Positions 34,516 through 42,765 of a stretch of DNA of 64,000 nucleotides are shown in pieces. Within the stretch, counting starts at the first letter, position 1; each line of letters starts with the position of its first letter. Source of the DNA: Xylanibacter muris (GTDB lineage: Bacteria > Bacteroidota > Bacteroidia > Bacteroidales > Bacteroidaceae); assembly GCF_013166605.1 (NCBI RefSeq), contig NZ_JABKKF010000002.1:62001-126000 (forward strand), written 5' to 3'. The translations under genes and the position numbers were made by a program. The notes beneath the pieces are model-generated. The model was given only the letters and a program-made list of their open reading frames with translations. It did no database searches and had not been told where the DNA came from.

Positions 34516-35415
34516 TTGGTTATGGATAAAAAAGAAAGAGCAAATATTCTTTCGCTATTTCTGAAAGCAGCTCTATCCGTAAATGTCTTAGTTATAATCA
34601 TTGGACTTACAATGTTGTTTGTGACTAATGACACCTATGGTGTGTATGCTTCAAGCATTTGTACAATCTCGGCCTTATTTAACTGCATAGGCTTGATCCT
34701 ACTCTTACGATGGAATTATAGTGGAATTTTCCCTATAGTTATAGCATCAATTGTTTCTACGGTATCTATCTCCATCACTTGTGCAGGTTGGTTGCAATAC
34801 GCTTTTGGAACTTTTGGATTGGTTATTCCATACCTTGCATTAGGTATGTATCTATTCTTGTTGTTCTCATTGCTGTTTTTTAAGGCAAAAGGAAAAACAG
34901 CATGGCAACAAATGGAAGCAGGATTCGACTACAAACATTTCAGACACATTTATCAGTTATCAACAGTTATAATTATAGCAATAGCTATAACAGCATATTT
35001 TGTTATGCCTAATCAACCGGAAGTAAATATTGATTCAGAAGATGAAATTTCTCATTTAATTGAAAATGTCTCACCAGAAAGACTTGATGCAGCTGATGTG
35101 ACAATTGAGGAAGTTGTGTCTTTCGAAAAACAATACAATGATGCCAATGATGTAAATAGTCGTGACAGAAAAGTCACAAAAAGGATCTTTGCACTAAAGC
35201 ATCTGCTGCTGAGTGGGCTAATGCCAGAAATCCATAACCGAGAAAACCTTGTTAATATCTGTATGGTTCATGCTGGAGAGTTCTCCCCGGAGCAACAAGC
35301 AATTATTGATTGGTATTTAGCATTGGACATTTCAATCCAAGATGAATGGAATATCTGTAATAAAGCAATAAGCATAAGTGATTTCAAAAGTAAAATCGAA
35401 GAACGAATAAAATAA
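34516..35415 (+). CDS. Polytopic membrane protein with soluble C-terminal domain
   Basis: 299 residues. About five hydrophobic segments occupy 1–170 (including LVIIIGLTMLFV, IIVIALSIV-like stretches and VIIIAIAITAYFVM). The C-terminal 125 residues are acidic and helical, beginning DSEDEISHLIENV. No family recognised. It follows the possible internal hairpin and precedes a lipoprotein gene by 5 bp. Confidence 0.72.
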   Translation: MVMDKKERANILSLFLKAALSVNVLVIIIGLTMLFVTNDTYGVYASSICTISALFNCIGLILLLRWNYSGIFPIVIASIVSTVSISITCAGWLQYAFGTFGLVIPYLALGMYLFLLFSLLFFKAKGKTAWQQMEAGFDYKHFRHIYQLSTVIIIAIAITAYFVMPNQPEVNIDSEDEISHLIENVSPERLDAADVTIEEVVSFEKQYNDANDVNSRDRKVTKRIFALKHLLLSGLMPEIHNRENLVNICMVHAGEFSPEQQAIIDWYLALDISIQDEWNICNKAISISDFKSKIEERIK

Positions 35416-35420
35416 GGTTT

Positions 35421-36299
35421 ATGAAAAAGAATATTATATCGGTGTGCCTATTGGGTGCAATATCATTAGTGGCTTCATGTGATGGAAGTAATGAACAGAC
35501 CTCATCTGTTGAGAAAGAACGAGATTCACTCTTGACCGTTAACTCTCAACAGCAGATGATACTGAATAATATGACATCAACAATGGCTGAAATTTCTATG
35601 AGTCTTGACTCCATTGCCATTCAGGAACGAATGATTATACGAGGTGTTGACGAGTTAGGCAATCCTCTTAATAAGAAGAATCTCAAATCAAAGTTAAGTT
35701 CTCTGTCCGAAATAATAAAAAAACAGAGAGAGAAGATGGCTTCAATGGAGGCAACTATGAAGGCAGACAAAACTGCAATGGGACAATTGAAGAATATCAT
35801 TGCTTATCTTAATGCTTCTTTGGAACAAAAGGATTTGGAGATTCAGAAACTACGTTCAGAAATCGACAGCAAGAATTTCAACATCTCACAGTTACGTACC
35901 CGCGTGACAAATCTAATAGATACCGTTACAACTGTTCAGAACGAGAATGCAGAGCAGAAAGTACAGATAGCCAAGCAGGACGCCTCTCTTAATGAGGTAT
36001 ATTACATTATTGGTACAAAGGATCAATTAATTAATGCAGGTGTGGTATCTAAGACGGGTACAATAATTAAGAAGACTAAGGTTAATTTTGCTTCTATAGA
36101 CAAGAGCGTATTAACAAAAGCTGACCGTCGAAATCTTAAGAACATTAATATAAACGGTAAATCACCAAAGATCTTGAGCGAAGCACCAAAGGACTCCTAT
36201 GGTCTATATAAGGATGGAAATAGCAGTGTGTTGACAATAACTGATAGCGAAAAATTTTGGAGTACGAACAATAGAATACTGGTTATCCAGATAAAGTAA
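35421..36299 (+). CDS. Coiled-coil lipoprotein
   Basis: A lipoprotein signal with lipobox LVASC gives lipidated Cys20. Residues about 30–200 form a long coiled coil with a break near 80–95. The C-terminal part (about 205–292) is globular and contains NINGKSPKILSEAP and SEKFWSTNN. Similar coiled-coil lipoproteins are frequent in Bacteroidetes without known function. A spacer or tether between the membrane and other envelope parts of the cluster is plausible. Confidence 0.75.
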   Translation: MKKNIISVCLLGAISLVASCDGSNEQTSSVEKERDSLLTVNSQQQMILNNMTSTMAEISMSLDSIAIQERMIIRGVDELGNPLNKKNLKSKLSSLSEIIKKQREKMASMEATMKADKTAMGQLKNIIAYLNASLEQKDLEIQKLRSEIDSKNFNISQLRTRVTNLIDTVTTVQNENAEQKVQIAKQDASLNEVYYIIGTKDQLINAGVVSKTGTIIKKTKVNFASIDKSVLTKADRRNLKNININGKSPKILSEAPKDSYGLYKDGNSSVLTITDSEKFWSTNNRILVIQIK

Positions 36300-36300
36300 A

Positions 36301-37485
36301 ATGTCTTACAAGGCAAAACTTGTCATTACTGCTGCTTGCATCGTGTCATTTCTTGGAGGATTCTGTTTGACGCCTCTTGAACATTTTATTAAAAATATCG
36401 ATCTCAGCGGTGTTACAGACTCAACATTTGTTTCCTCAAGCGCGATTAAAAACCTTGACCTAAATACTCCTGAAGATGGTTACAATGCTTGGATATCACC
36501 AAAAGGGAATCTCTACATGGGAGTCTGGGAGAAAGGCAATCTCCGGTATGGTACTTTAATAACAGAAAAGAGCGTTTACGAAGGTGAACTGTTAAATCTC
36601 TCACCTCATGGATATGGCATTATGTACTATAATAATGGCAATATCTACAAAGGTAATTGGAAGGTCGGGAATAAAGAAGGTATCGGTCTGAAACACAATT
36701 ATGATGGCAGCATGTTCTTTGGGCATTGGAGGGCAGGTCTCTTCAATGCCCCAAAGGAAATAAACCATAAGGTCGAAGACTTCGTTTATGGTATTGACCT
36801 GTCTAAATATCAAAATTCGAAAGCAATAAGTTGGAATAATCTGGCATTGTTCTCTGACGCAGAAGGTGAAGTATATGCCCATCCCCACGATGACCACCAA
36901 TACATGCATCCTGTAACTTTTGCTTTTATTAAAGCTACACAAGGAGTAAATACAGATCCACATTATGATAATCACTTAGCAAATGCCAAAAAGTACAAAG
37001 TCATTGTTGGAGCATACCACTTCTTTACTATAGATGATGACGTAAACTCTCAAATAAATAACTTCATAAAAAACAGCAAATGGGAGAAAGGTGACTTGCC
37101 TCCAGTGCTGGACTTAGAGAGTGAATACAGAGATCAAGATGCATACATAAAAAAACTTCGAAAATATGGAGTGAAGAAAATGCAAGATGATGCTCTTAGA
37201 TGGCTTAAGGCAATTGAAACATGTTATAATGTCAAACCCATTATATACACTTCAGAAGTATGGAAGAAGAACTTCTTGAATAATAGTGAGTTTGAAAACT
37301 ATGAGTTTTGGTTATCAAGATATTATAACGTAAAACCTGCTTCATTTAATCCGTGGACCTTTTGGCAAAGAACATGCGATGCTAAACCTAATGGATATAA
37401 CAGCGTTGTCGATGTTAACCAGTTCAATGGTACCTACCATAGCTTCATGCTATACAGAAGCGCCTTAAATCACAAAATCAGATGA
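36301..37485 (+). CDS. MORN-repeat / GH25 lysozyme fusion, membrane-anchored
   Basis: 394 residues: a signal anchor (about 5–23), three to four MORN repeats (about 60–150: GNLYMGVWEKG, YEGELLNLSPHGYGIM, YKGNWKVGNKEGIG, MFFGHWRAG), then a glycoside hydrolase 25 domain (about 162–390). GH25 muramidases cut the MurNAc–GlcNAc bond of peptidoglycan. The conserved GIDLSKYQ (D166), FIKATQG, and PPVLDLES (D271, E273) are all present, as is the late WQ. The catalytic set looks intact. MORN repeats usually bind membranes or partner proteins. It overlaps the next gene by 4 bp (ATGA). Confidence 0.9.
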   Translation: MSYKAKLVITAACIVSFLGGFCLTPLEHFIKNIDLSGVTDSTFVSSSAIKNLDLNTPEDGYNAWISPKGNLYMGVWEKGNLRYGTLITEKSVYEGELLNLSPHGYGIMYYNNGNIYKGNWKVGNKEGIGLKHNYDGSMFFGHWRAGLFNAPKEINHKVEDFVYGIDLSKYQNSKAISWNNLALFSDAEGEVYAHPHDDHQYMHPVTFAFIKATQGVNTDPHYDNHLANAKKYKVIVGAYHFFTIDDDVNSQINNFIKNSKWEKGDLPPVLDLESEYRDQDAYIKKLRKYGVKKMQDDALRWLKAIETCYNVKPIIYTSEVWKKNFLNNSEFENYEFWLSRYYNVKPASFNPWTFWQRTCDAKPNGYNSVVDVNQFNGTYHSFMLYRSALNHKIR

Positions 37486-38954
37486 AAGAAAATATAAAGA
37501 AATTCATAGATGCCCAGAACGCACCAGGGTTCTCTGGTTACGCAAACGCACAAAAAGAATTAATTCAAGGTAAAAAACTATCTCATTGGATATGGTACGT
37601 TTTCCCAAAACTAAAGGCTATAAGTCAAGATAGTCCATACGAGAGGCAGTATGGTATTGAGAGCCTACAAGAGGCAAAAGAGTATCTTGAAGACTCTACG
37701 CTGAGATCTCGACTTGAAGAAGTTTGTATCATTCTTCTAAAACATCAAGGAAAGACTGCAAGTAGTATCTTTGGCTTTGCTGATGCTGGTAAAGTAAGAG
37801 CCTCAATGACTTTGTTCTATCTGGCAAGCAATGATGACATCTTTAAGCAGGTTCTTGACAAGTATTATAATGGAGCACCTTGTCAAGATACGTTATATGC
37901 CCTAAATATGTCCATGCCACGTAAAGGTGGCTTCGATGCACATAACGATAATCAAAAAGATAGATATAGAGATTGCAAGCCACATTCTACTAAGAATAAC
38001 GTCAGAACAAAAGGAAAAGTTTCTGGTACAACAAACAAAGGCAAGAACCCTTCAAAAGCAAGAAAATTCAAGAAGGTAGCGATTTTATTAATTGTTTTCG
38101 TTGTTATTATCGGTGTTTTTGGAGGAATCGGATATGGTGCATACTCAATGCTTATAAAAGGTCAACAAAGGAATCAAGAAGAAACACTTGCCCGGAATTC
38201 TTTTCCTGAGATTGCAGAGGAATCAATAAAAGAAAAAAATCTAATCATAACTTTAGTCACCTCAGATAACGTAATTATTGACAGTGAAGGTTTAGGTAAA
38301 TACTTTATACAGACTTCAGCACCTTTAAGTGGGAACACATGTTTGATGGATACCGTAACTAACACCTATAATCTACAATACACAAAAGACAACATCAATG
38401 AGGATATATCGTTTAATGTTAGTATTGAAGGTTGTACTATCGGAGAAAGAATATTTTCTTATCAAGGGCTGGACGATACAAAAGATGAAATAAATGAAGA
38501 ACTTAAACTCTCTGTGAGTAGTATAGATTTGAGAATCTATGAAGAGCTTGCTTGGTATGTTTCTGTAAATCAGCAGGTGGCAGAAGCTAAATATCCAAAA
38601 TACATCGATAGGATCAAATCCGTTAAAGACGAGAATTTCGCCGCTCTGTTAACAAGGAAACTTGAAACTATTGGAACAATAGGACTTCAAGCAGGAAAGT
38701 CAACGAAAGAAGACAATGATGCAATTCCAGCGGAAATTAAAAATGGCATCATGATGACACGTCCGATCTCTATGTCAATGGCGAATAACTTAAATACCGA
38801 ATATAGACGTATCATTTCCGAGTATAATCGTTGGGTTGTAGATGTATATAGAAAAGATAGGCGAAATATAATTCGGAAACAATTGGCATCTTGTAGAACA
38901 TTCACAGATTTACGCCATATAATTAGAAAGTATGAAAAAGACAGTGAAAGATAA
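37482..38954 (+). CDS. DUF1810 domain fused to membrane helix and extracytoplasmic domain
   Basis: 490 residues. The N-terminal 140 residues match DUF1810, normally a stand-alone cytosolic protein of about 140–150 residues: LSHWIWYVFPKL, then SIFGFADAGKVRASMTLF. A basic linker, one membrane helix (about 199–220, ILLIVFVVIIGVFGGIGYG) and a 265-residue outer domain follow; the last 80 residues are helical and basic. The basic flank before the helix predicts DUF1810 inside. The function of DUF1810 is not established; it could sense a cytoplasmic ligand for the membrane complex. Confidence 0.85.
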   Translation: MKENIKKFIDAQNAPGFSGYANAQKELIQGKKLSHWIWYVFPKLKAISQDSPYERQYGIESLQEAKEYLEDSTLRSRLEEVCIILLKHQGKTASSIFGFADAGKVRASMTLFYLASNDDIFKQVLDKYYNGAPCQDTLYALNMSMPRKGGFDAHNDNQKDRYRDCKPHSTKNNVRTKGKVSGTTNKGKNPSKARKFKKVAILLIVFVVIIGVFGGIGYGAYSMLIKGQQRNQEETLARNSFPEIAEESIKEKNLIITLVTSDNVIIDSEGLGKYFIQTSAPLSGNTCLMDTVTNTYNLQYTKDNINEDISFNVSIEGCTIGERIFSYQGLDDTKDEINEELKLSVSSIDLRIYEELAWYVSVNQQVAEAKYPKYIDRIKSVKDENFAALLTRKLETIGTIGLQAGKSTKEDNDAIPAEIKNGIMMTRPISMSMANNLNTEYRRIISEYNRWVVDVYRKDRRNIIRKQLASCRTFTDLRHIIRKYEKDSER

Positions 38955-39891
38955 ACGAGCTTGTTATCTTCTATATTGTTTGTGTTTCTTATTGATGATG
39001 TCTTGTAATACCACAAAAACAGGAACAAATCAACGTATAGAATACACAAATATTACAGATAAGGTATCCTTATCAAACTATCAAACTATCAAACATACGT
39101 TGCGCTATAGAGAGTATGAAGACAATGACGACAAAGAGTTGATTTCTATTCGTATAGAAGCTAATGATACAATACCATCCTGGTGTTTTTCAAAAAAATC
39201 AGCATTGACAGATGTAATCCTATCGGATCAAGTCTCAATTGTTGAGGAAAATGCTTTTTATGCATGCAAGAATCTTAAGTTTATAAATCTTGATAATGTT
39301 ATACGTTGTGGTGAGAATGCGTTTAAAATGACGTCTTTGGAAACAGTTAGTCTAAAGACGTGCAAGTATGTTGATGATTTTGCATTCTCAAATTGCACGA
39401 AACTCAACGCAGTTTACTTTTCATCTGCGATAAAGAAAATTGGCGATTTTTCTTTCTATGCAGACTCTTCCATGGTATCCATTGAGATACCAAACGGGGA
39501 GATCGGTAATAGCAGCTTCATGGGATGTGCAAACCTAAAAAAGGTGACATTAGGTAAGGTAACACGCTTAGGTGAGGCATCATTTATGGGTTGCTCTGCT
39601 TTAGAAGAAATATTTCTATCACAAGGGATAAAGGCAATAGAACCAATGACATTTCTGGATTGTACCAACCTCAACTCGATTTTTTTACCAGAAGGTATTG
39701 AATATATAGCAGAAAATGCTTTTCATGGAACAGGATTGAAGAAAGTAACAATCCCTCGCTCTGTAAAAGAAATTAAAAGCCAAGCGTTTGCTAACTGTGA
39801 ATCTTTGAAGACTGTATTTATATGTAACAAGAATACGGTTATTAGTTCTGATGCGTTTAATAATAATGTAATAATTGAATACAAACAATAA
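38932..39891 (+). CDS. BspA-type leucine-rich repeat lipoprotein
   Basis: Lipobox LLMMSC gives lipidated Cys25. Residues about 85–310 hold LRR_5-type repeats, recognisable by recurring I/L-x-x-N-A-F and F-x-x-C-x-x-L motifs (EENAFYACKNLKFI, DDFAFSNCTKLNAV, NSSFMGCANLKKV). These repeats form curved solenoids that bind proteins. It overlaps the DUF1810 gene by 23 bp. In Bacteroidales such proteins are usually surface adhesins; inside this cluster a binding or sensing role is more likely. Confidence 0.85.
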   Translation: MKKTVKDKRACYLLYCLCFLLMMSCNTTKTGTNQRIEYTNITDKVSLSNYQTIKHTLRYREYEDNDDKELISIRIEANDTIPSWCFSKKSALTDVILSDQVSIVEENAFYACKNLKFINLDNVIRCGENAFKMTSLETVSLKTCKYVDDFAFSNCTKLNAVYFSSAIKKIGDFSFYADSSMVSIEIPNGEIGNSSFMGCANLKKVTLGKVTRLGEASFMGCSALEEIFLSQGIKAIEPMTFLDCTNLNSIFLPEGIEYIAENAFHGTGLKKVTIPRSVKEIKSQAFANCESLKTVFICNKNTVISSDAFNNNVIIEYKQ

Positions 39892-39896
39892 CGATT

Positions 39897-40430
39897 ATGA
39901 AAGGTTCGTGGATTTCACCAAAAGTAAGAGAGAGACATACCGTATGCAATATACTCTTAGTTGTTTTTTTTTCTCCATTAATTATTCTTGATTTCTTTGG
40001 GCTGATTATGTGTTCGATAGATTGCAGTCTATATTCTATAATATATGGACTATCAGGAATCTTGGCACTAATAGGAGTCTATGGAGTTCTATTGCGCAAC
40101 AAATGGAACGGTTTATTCTTAGGCGTGCTGGCATTTTTCTCAATGTGTGCTGTTATTATTGCCGCTGTAACTTATGATGATAGGTCATTACATGATTATA
40201 TTGATGGAATAAGCAAGGAACAAGCAATAGGGGAAGGTTTAATTGGTTCTTTTGTGATTACCTTTATTTCAACGCTTCCTATACTTCTAATTCTGTTAAT
40301 TAGTAAGAATGGGGTATCTGCAATAAAACTTTTAGAAGGCGGTGGTATCATTACCAAATGTGGCATAGAAATCATTGTTTCGATTTTGATGTGCTGCATT
40401 GTTATTGGAACATTGAAAGGTGCATTATAG
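39897..40430 (+). CDS. Small polytopic membrane protein, family unknown
   Basis: 177 residues, five likely membrane helices (about 18–40, 45–62, 72–90, 115–135 and 150–172). Not recognised. It starts 5 bp after the LRR lipoprotein and is the last gene before a 242-bp gap (40431–40672) that contains no gene, no clear promoter and no terminator. Confidence 0.7.
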   Translation: MKGSWISPKVRERHTVCNILLVVFFSPLIILDFFGLIMCSIDCSLYSIIYGLSGILALIGVYGVLLRNKWNGLFLGVLAFFSMCAVIIAAVTYDDRSLHDYIDGISKEQAIGEGLIGSFVITFISTLPILLILLISKNGVSAIKLLEGGGIITKCGIEIIVSILMCCIVIGTLKGAL

Positions 40431-40672
40431 AACGATGAATTCACAATCTTTGAAAGTAAAAAGGGATATGCCTTTCTAATACATGTAAGGGTGTTATACC
40501 CAAAGGTGAGATTCTTAGAAATATTGAGTATAGGATAATATATTGATGGTTACTTTTCGGTAGAATCATTCATATAATTTCTGTTCCCTAACTAAATAAT
40601 CTCAGAAAGAAGCAAAGCATTCTCATAAATTTATAGAAGGCTCAAGTCTGTATTCCAAAAAAATCTACAATT

Positions 40673-41917
40673 ATGAAAATTCTTAAAACAGTAACAAAGG
40701 ACCAAGTCCACTTGTTGATGGACTTTAACTACAACAATGTTTATGGTCGTATTAAATATGTATTAGGCGAAGATGCAGTATTGTTCTCTGATATCCATAT
40801 AAAAAAACCAGAGGTGCATTGGGTTGTAAGGGACGATGCAGAATATGTTGCGTTTTCAGAATTGCCATCTGAAAAAGTGTCTATGGTAAAAAAATTATTG
40901 AGTGAGAAAATCTCTTATGTTAGAAGTGTTTTATCAGGGGACAGTCTTATAGGTGATTATGTTGCCAAAATCACAACCTACCCTTCTGACGATTACGTTT
41001 TTGTCAAAGAATCGAATGGTGAACTCAATGTCGTCATTGCAGGTTGGGGGTGTAAATCGTCTGCTCAGGACAATAAGGATGTGTCACATATTGAAGATTG
41101 TGCGGAAGAGTATTTTGGAGAACACGTCTCTGATAATGCGAATATGGAGCCTAGTAATACAAGCACTGTTGAACAGGGGGCTTACAATAGCAGCCATGTT
41201 GGTAACAAAACTTCTTTTAGTGTGCAAACCAATAATGAGCAACAAGAATTAGTATGTCCAAAATGCATGACAACTTATCCTGCAGGTTCTACATTCTGCC
41301 CTCGCGATGGTGAGAAACTTACCACTTCAAATAACCTCGCTTATTATTGTGAGAAATGTGGCACAAAATACAACTCAGATACAAAATTCTGTCCAAAAGA
41401 TGGAGGCACTGTTGTTTGTAGAATAGCAGGACAACATTACTCTCAACAATTTGATACAAATGTTTCATTTGAAAAAGCATCTTTGGGTTCACGCTTTTTA
41501 GCATCATTGCTTGATGGACTTATTTGTGGTGTATTGGCTATCCCTGCAATTGTTTTATATGCAATTGGCCTTTCAAATGCTACCCATAACTATGATTATT
41601 ATGAAGATGGCAAAGCTGGTGGTTACTTCTTTTTTGCCTTTATCTTATATCTTGTTCCTTTAACATATACCTTCATAAAGGATGGACTTGGAAATGGTCA
41701 AAGTTGGGGCAAGAAGGCTATGGGACTTAGAATAATTAAGGTGAAGGATTGTTCAAAGTGTACAAAAGGTGCATCTGCATTAAGAGCTTTGGTTAGTACG
41801 CTTGTAAGTATTATTCCGCTTGTCGGTTGGATTATAGAACCTATTATGGTTTTGACAACATCAGATGGTCGTCGCTTGGCAGATAAGGCCGCTGGTACAA
41901 TGGTTGTAAACTCATAA
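40673..41917 (+). CDS. NYNNVY domain – double zinc ribbon – RDD membrane protein
   Basis: 414 residues. The first 130 residues are homologous to the start of the trypsin-type protease at 29761 (shared NYNNVY, R-I/L-K, LFSDI/LFADI, W.V/S..DDAEY, and a closing AGWGC/TGWGC). Two zinc ribbons follow (C195PKC…CPRDG and C226EKC…CPKDG), then an RDD domain (about 270–410) with three membrane helices (LGSRFLASLLDGLICG … GQSWGKKAMGLRIIKV). The shared domain links this gene to the protease despite the 8 kb between them. Confidence 0.85.
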   Translation: MKILKTVTKDQVHLLMDFNYNNVYGRIKYVLGEDAVLFSDIHIKKPEVHWVVRDDAEYVAFSELPSEKVSMVKKLLSEKISYVRSVLSGDSLIGDYVAKITTYPSDDYVFVKESNGELNVVIAGWGCKSSAQDNKDVSHIEDCAEEYFGEHVSDNANMEPSNTSTVEQGAYNSSHVGNKTSFSVQTNNEQQELVCPKCMTTYPAGSTFCPRDGEKLTTSNNLAYYCEKCGTKYNSDTKFCPKDGGTVVCRIAGQHYSQQFDTNVSFEKASLGSRFLASLLDGLICGVLAIPAIVLYAIGLSNATHNYDYYEDGKAGGYFFFAFILYLVPLTYTFIKDGLGNGQSWGKKAMGLRIIKVKDCSKCTKGASALRALVSTLVSIIPLVGWIIEPIMVLTTSDGRRLADKAAGTMVVNS

Positions 41918-41929
41918 CAAAATAAAAAT

Positions 41930-42295
41930 ATGAATTGTCCAAAATGTAATCGTGAAAATGAAGATAGCGCTTTGTTTTGTCGCTATTGTGGTTCGTCTTT
42001 GAAACCAATTGAAAAGAAAGATTCAAATACCTCCAATGTAATTCTCCTTGTTTGGATTATACTCATCGGTGTGTTTAATATAGGAACTTTTCTTTACACA
42101 AGATTCTATAATAATTGGTATGAGGAAGGACGAGGAATCTATGTTGCAATTCAGATAATGCATAATCTTATAATGATACTTCCATCATTAGCCATCAAAG
42201 ATAAGACCTTAAAAATTATCGGATTTCTTATCTCTATATGCCTCATTATATGGTGGGTAATCGGGAATATTCAGTTCGCAATGCAGAGCTATTAA
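41930..42295 (+). CDS. Zinc-ribbon membrane protein
   Basis: 121 residues: an N-terminal zinc ribbon (MNCPKCNRENEDSALFCRYC) and three membrane helices. It lies 12 bp after the RDD protein and repeats its ribbon-plus-membrane design in miniature. Likely the last intact gene of the cluster. Function unknown. Confidence 0.75.
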   Translation: MNCPKCNRENEDSALFCRYCGSSLKPIEKKDSNTSNVILLVWIILIGVFNIGTFLYTRFYNNWYEEGRGIYVAIQIMHNLIMILPSLAIKDKTLKIIGFLISICLIIWWVIGNIQFAMQSY

Positions 42296-42629
42296 ATGCT
42301 TACTCATATATCCCTGCTAATAGTTTCGCTACCGAGCGTTTTGCAATGGAAACTTATAATCCATCAAAAAATAATCTACGGACGGCCGTAAGAGGTGTTA
42401 TAACTCTTCCATATATTGAGGATTTGAAAAAAGATGAGGAAGTATATGCGTTATATAGAAATTTTATAAGTAGCCCTTTATTGAAAACAATTAGACTTTA
42501 GACGTGGATTTCCTGAAATATCCCGATAGGCTCTATACGATTATGAGGAATGGACATAATACTGTTTCCAATGAAGATAAACGAGATATATTGGAAAGAC
42601 AAATATCTTGCTTAGATGATAATATTTAA
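42238..42629 (+). pseudogene. Frameshifted gene remnant
   Basis: A reading frame from 42238 to TAG 42499–42501 has protein-like sequence (FATERFAMETYNPSKNN … YALYRNFISSPLLKTIRL). Immediately at its end, the frame shifted by -1 is open and equally protein-like (VDFLKYPDRLYTIMRNGHNT … LERQISCLDDNI) to TAA 42627–42629. Together they read as one chain with a single-base lesion. The start overlaps the zinc-ribbon gene in another frame, so the true 5' end is probably missing. No family recognised. The following 136 bp (42630–42765) are AT-rich and hold no gene. Confidence 0.5.
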
Positions 42630-42765
42630 ATCTTCTTAGAATATAGTATAAACAACTTCATGATAAACCATTAAGAGAAGTTACATGTTAAAATTCTGTG
42701 ATATCACGGATTTCTGTAAAACATAGGATTTGGATGATTATGTCATATGACTTGGATATTTATAT

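Noticed and set aside
13583..42295. The cluster as a type VI secretion, contractile injection or conjugative system
   Set aside because: No sheath, tube, spike, baseplate, relaxase, VirB/Tra or ClpV-like gene is present; the NTPases fit SrfB/SrfC and TRAFAC-like families instead.
13583..42295. The cluster as a prophage because of the lysozyme
   Set aside because: No integrase, terminase, portal, capsid or tail gene is seen, and the GH25 domain is membrane-anchored behind MORN repeats, unlike a phage lysin.
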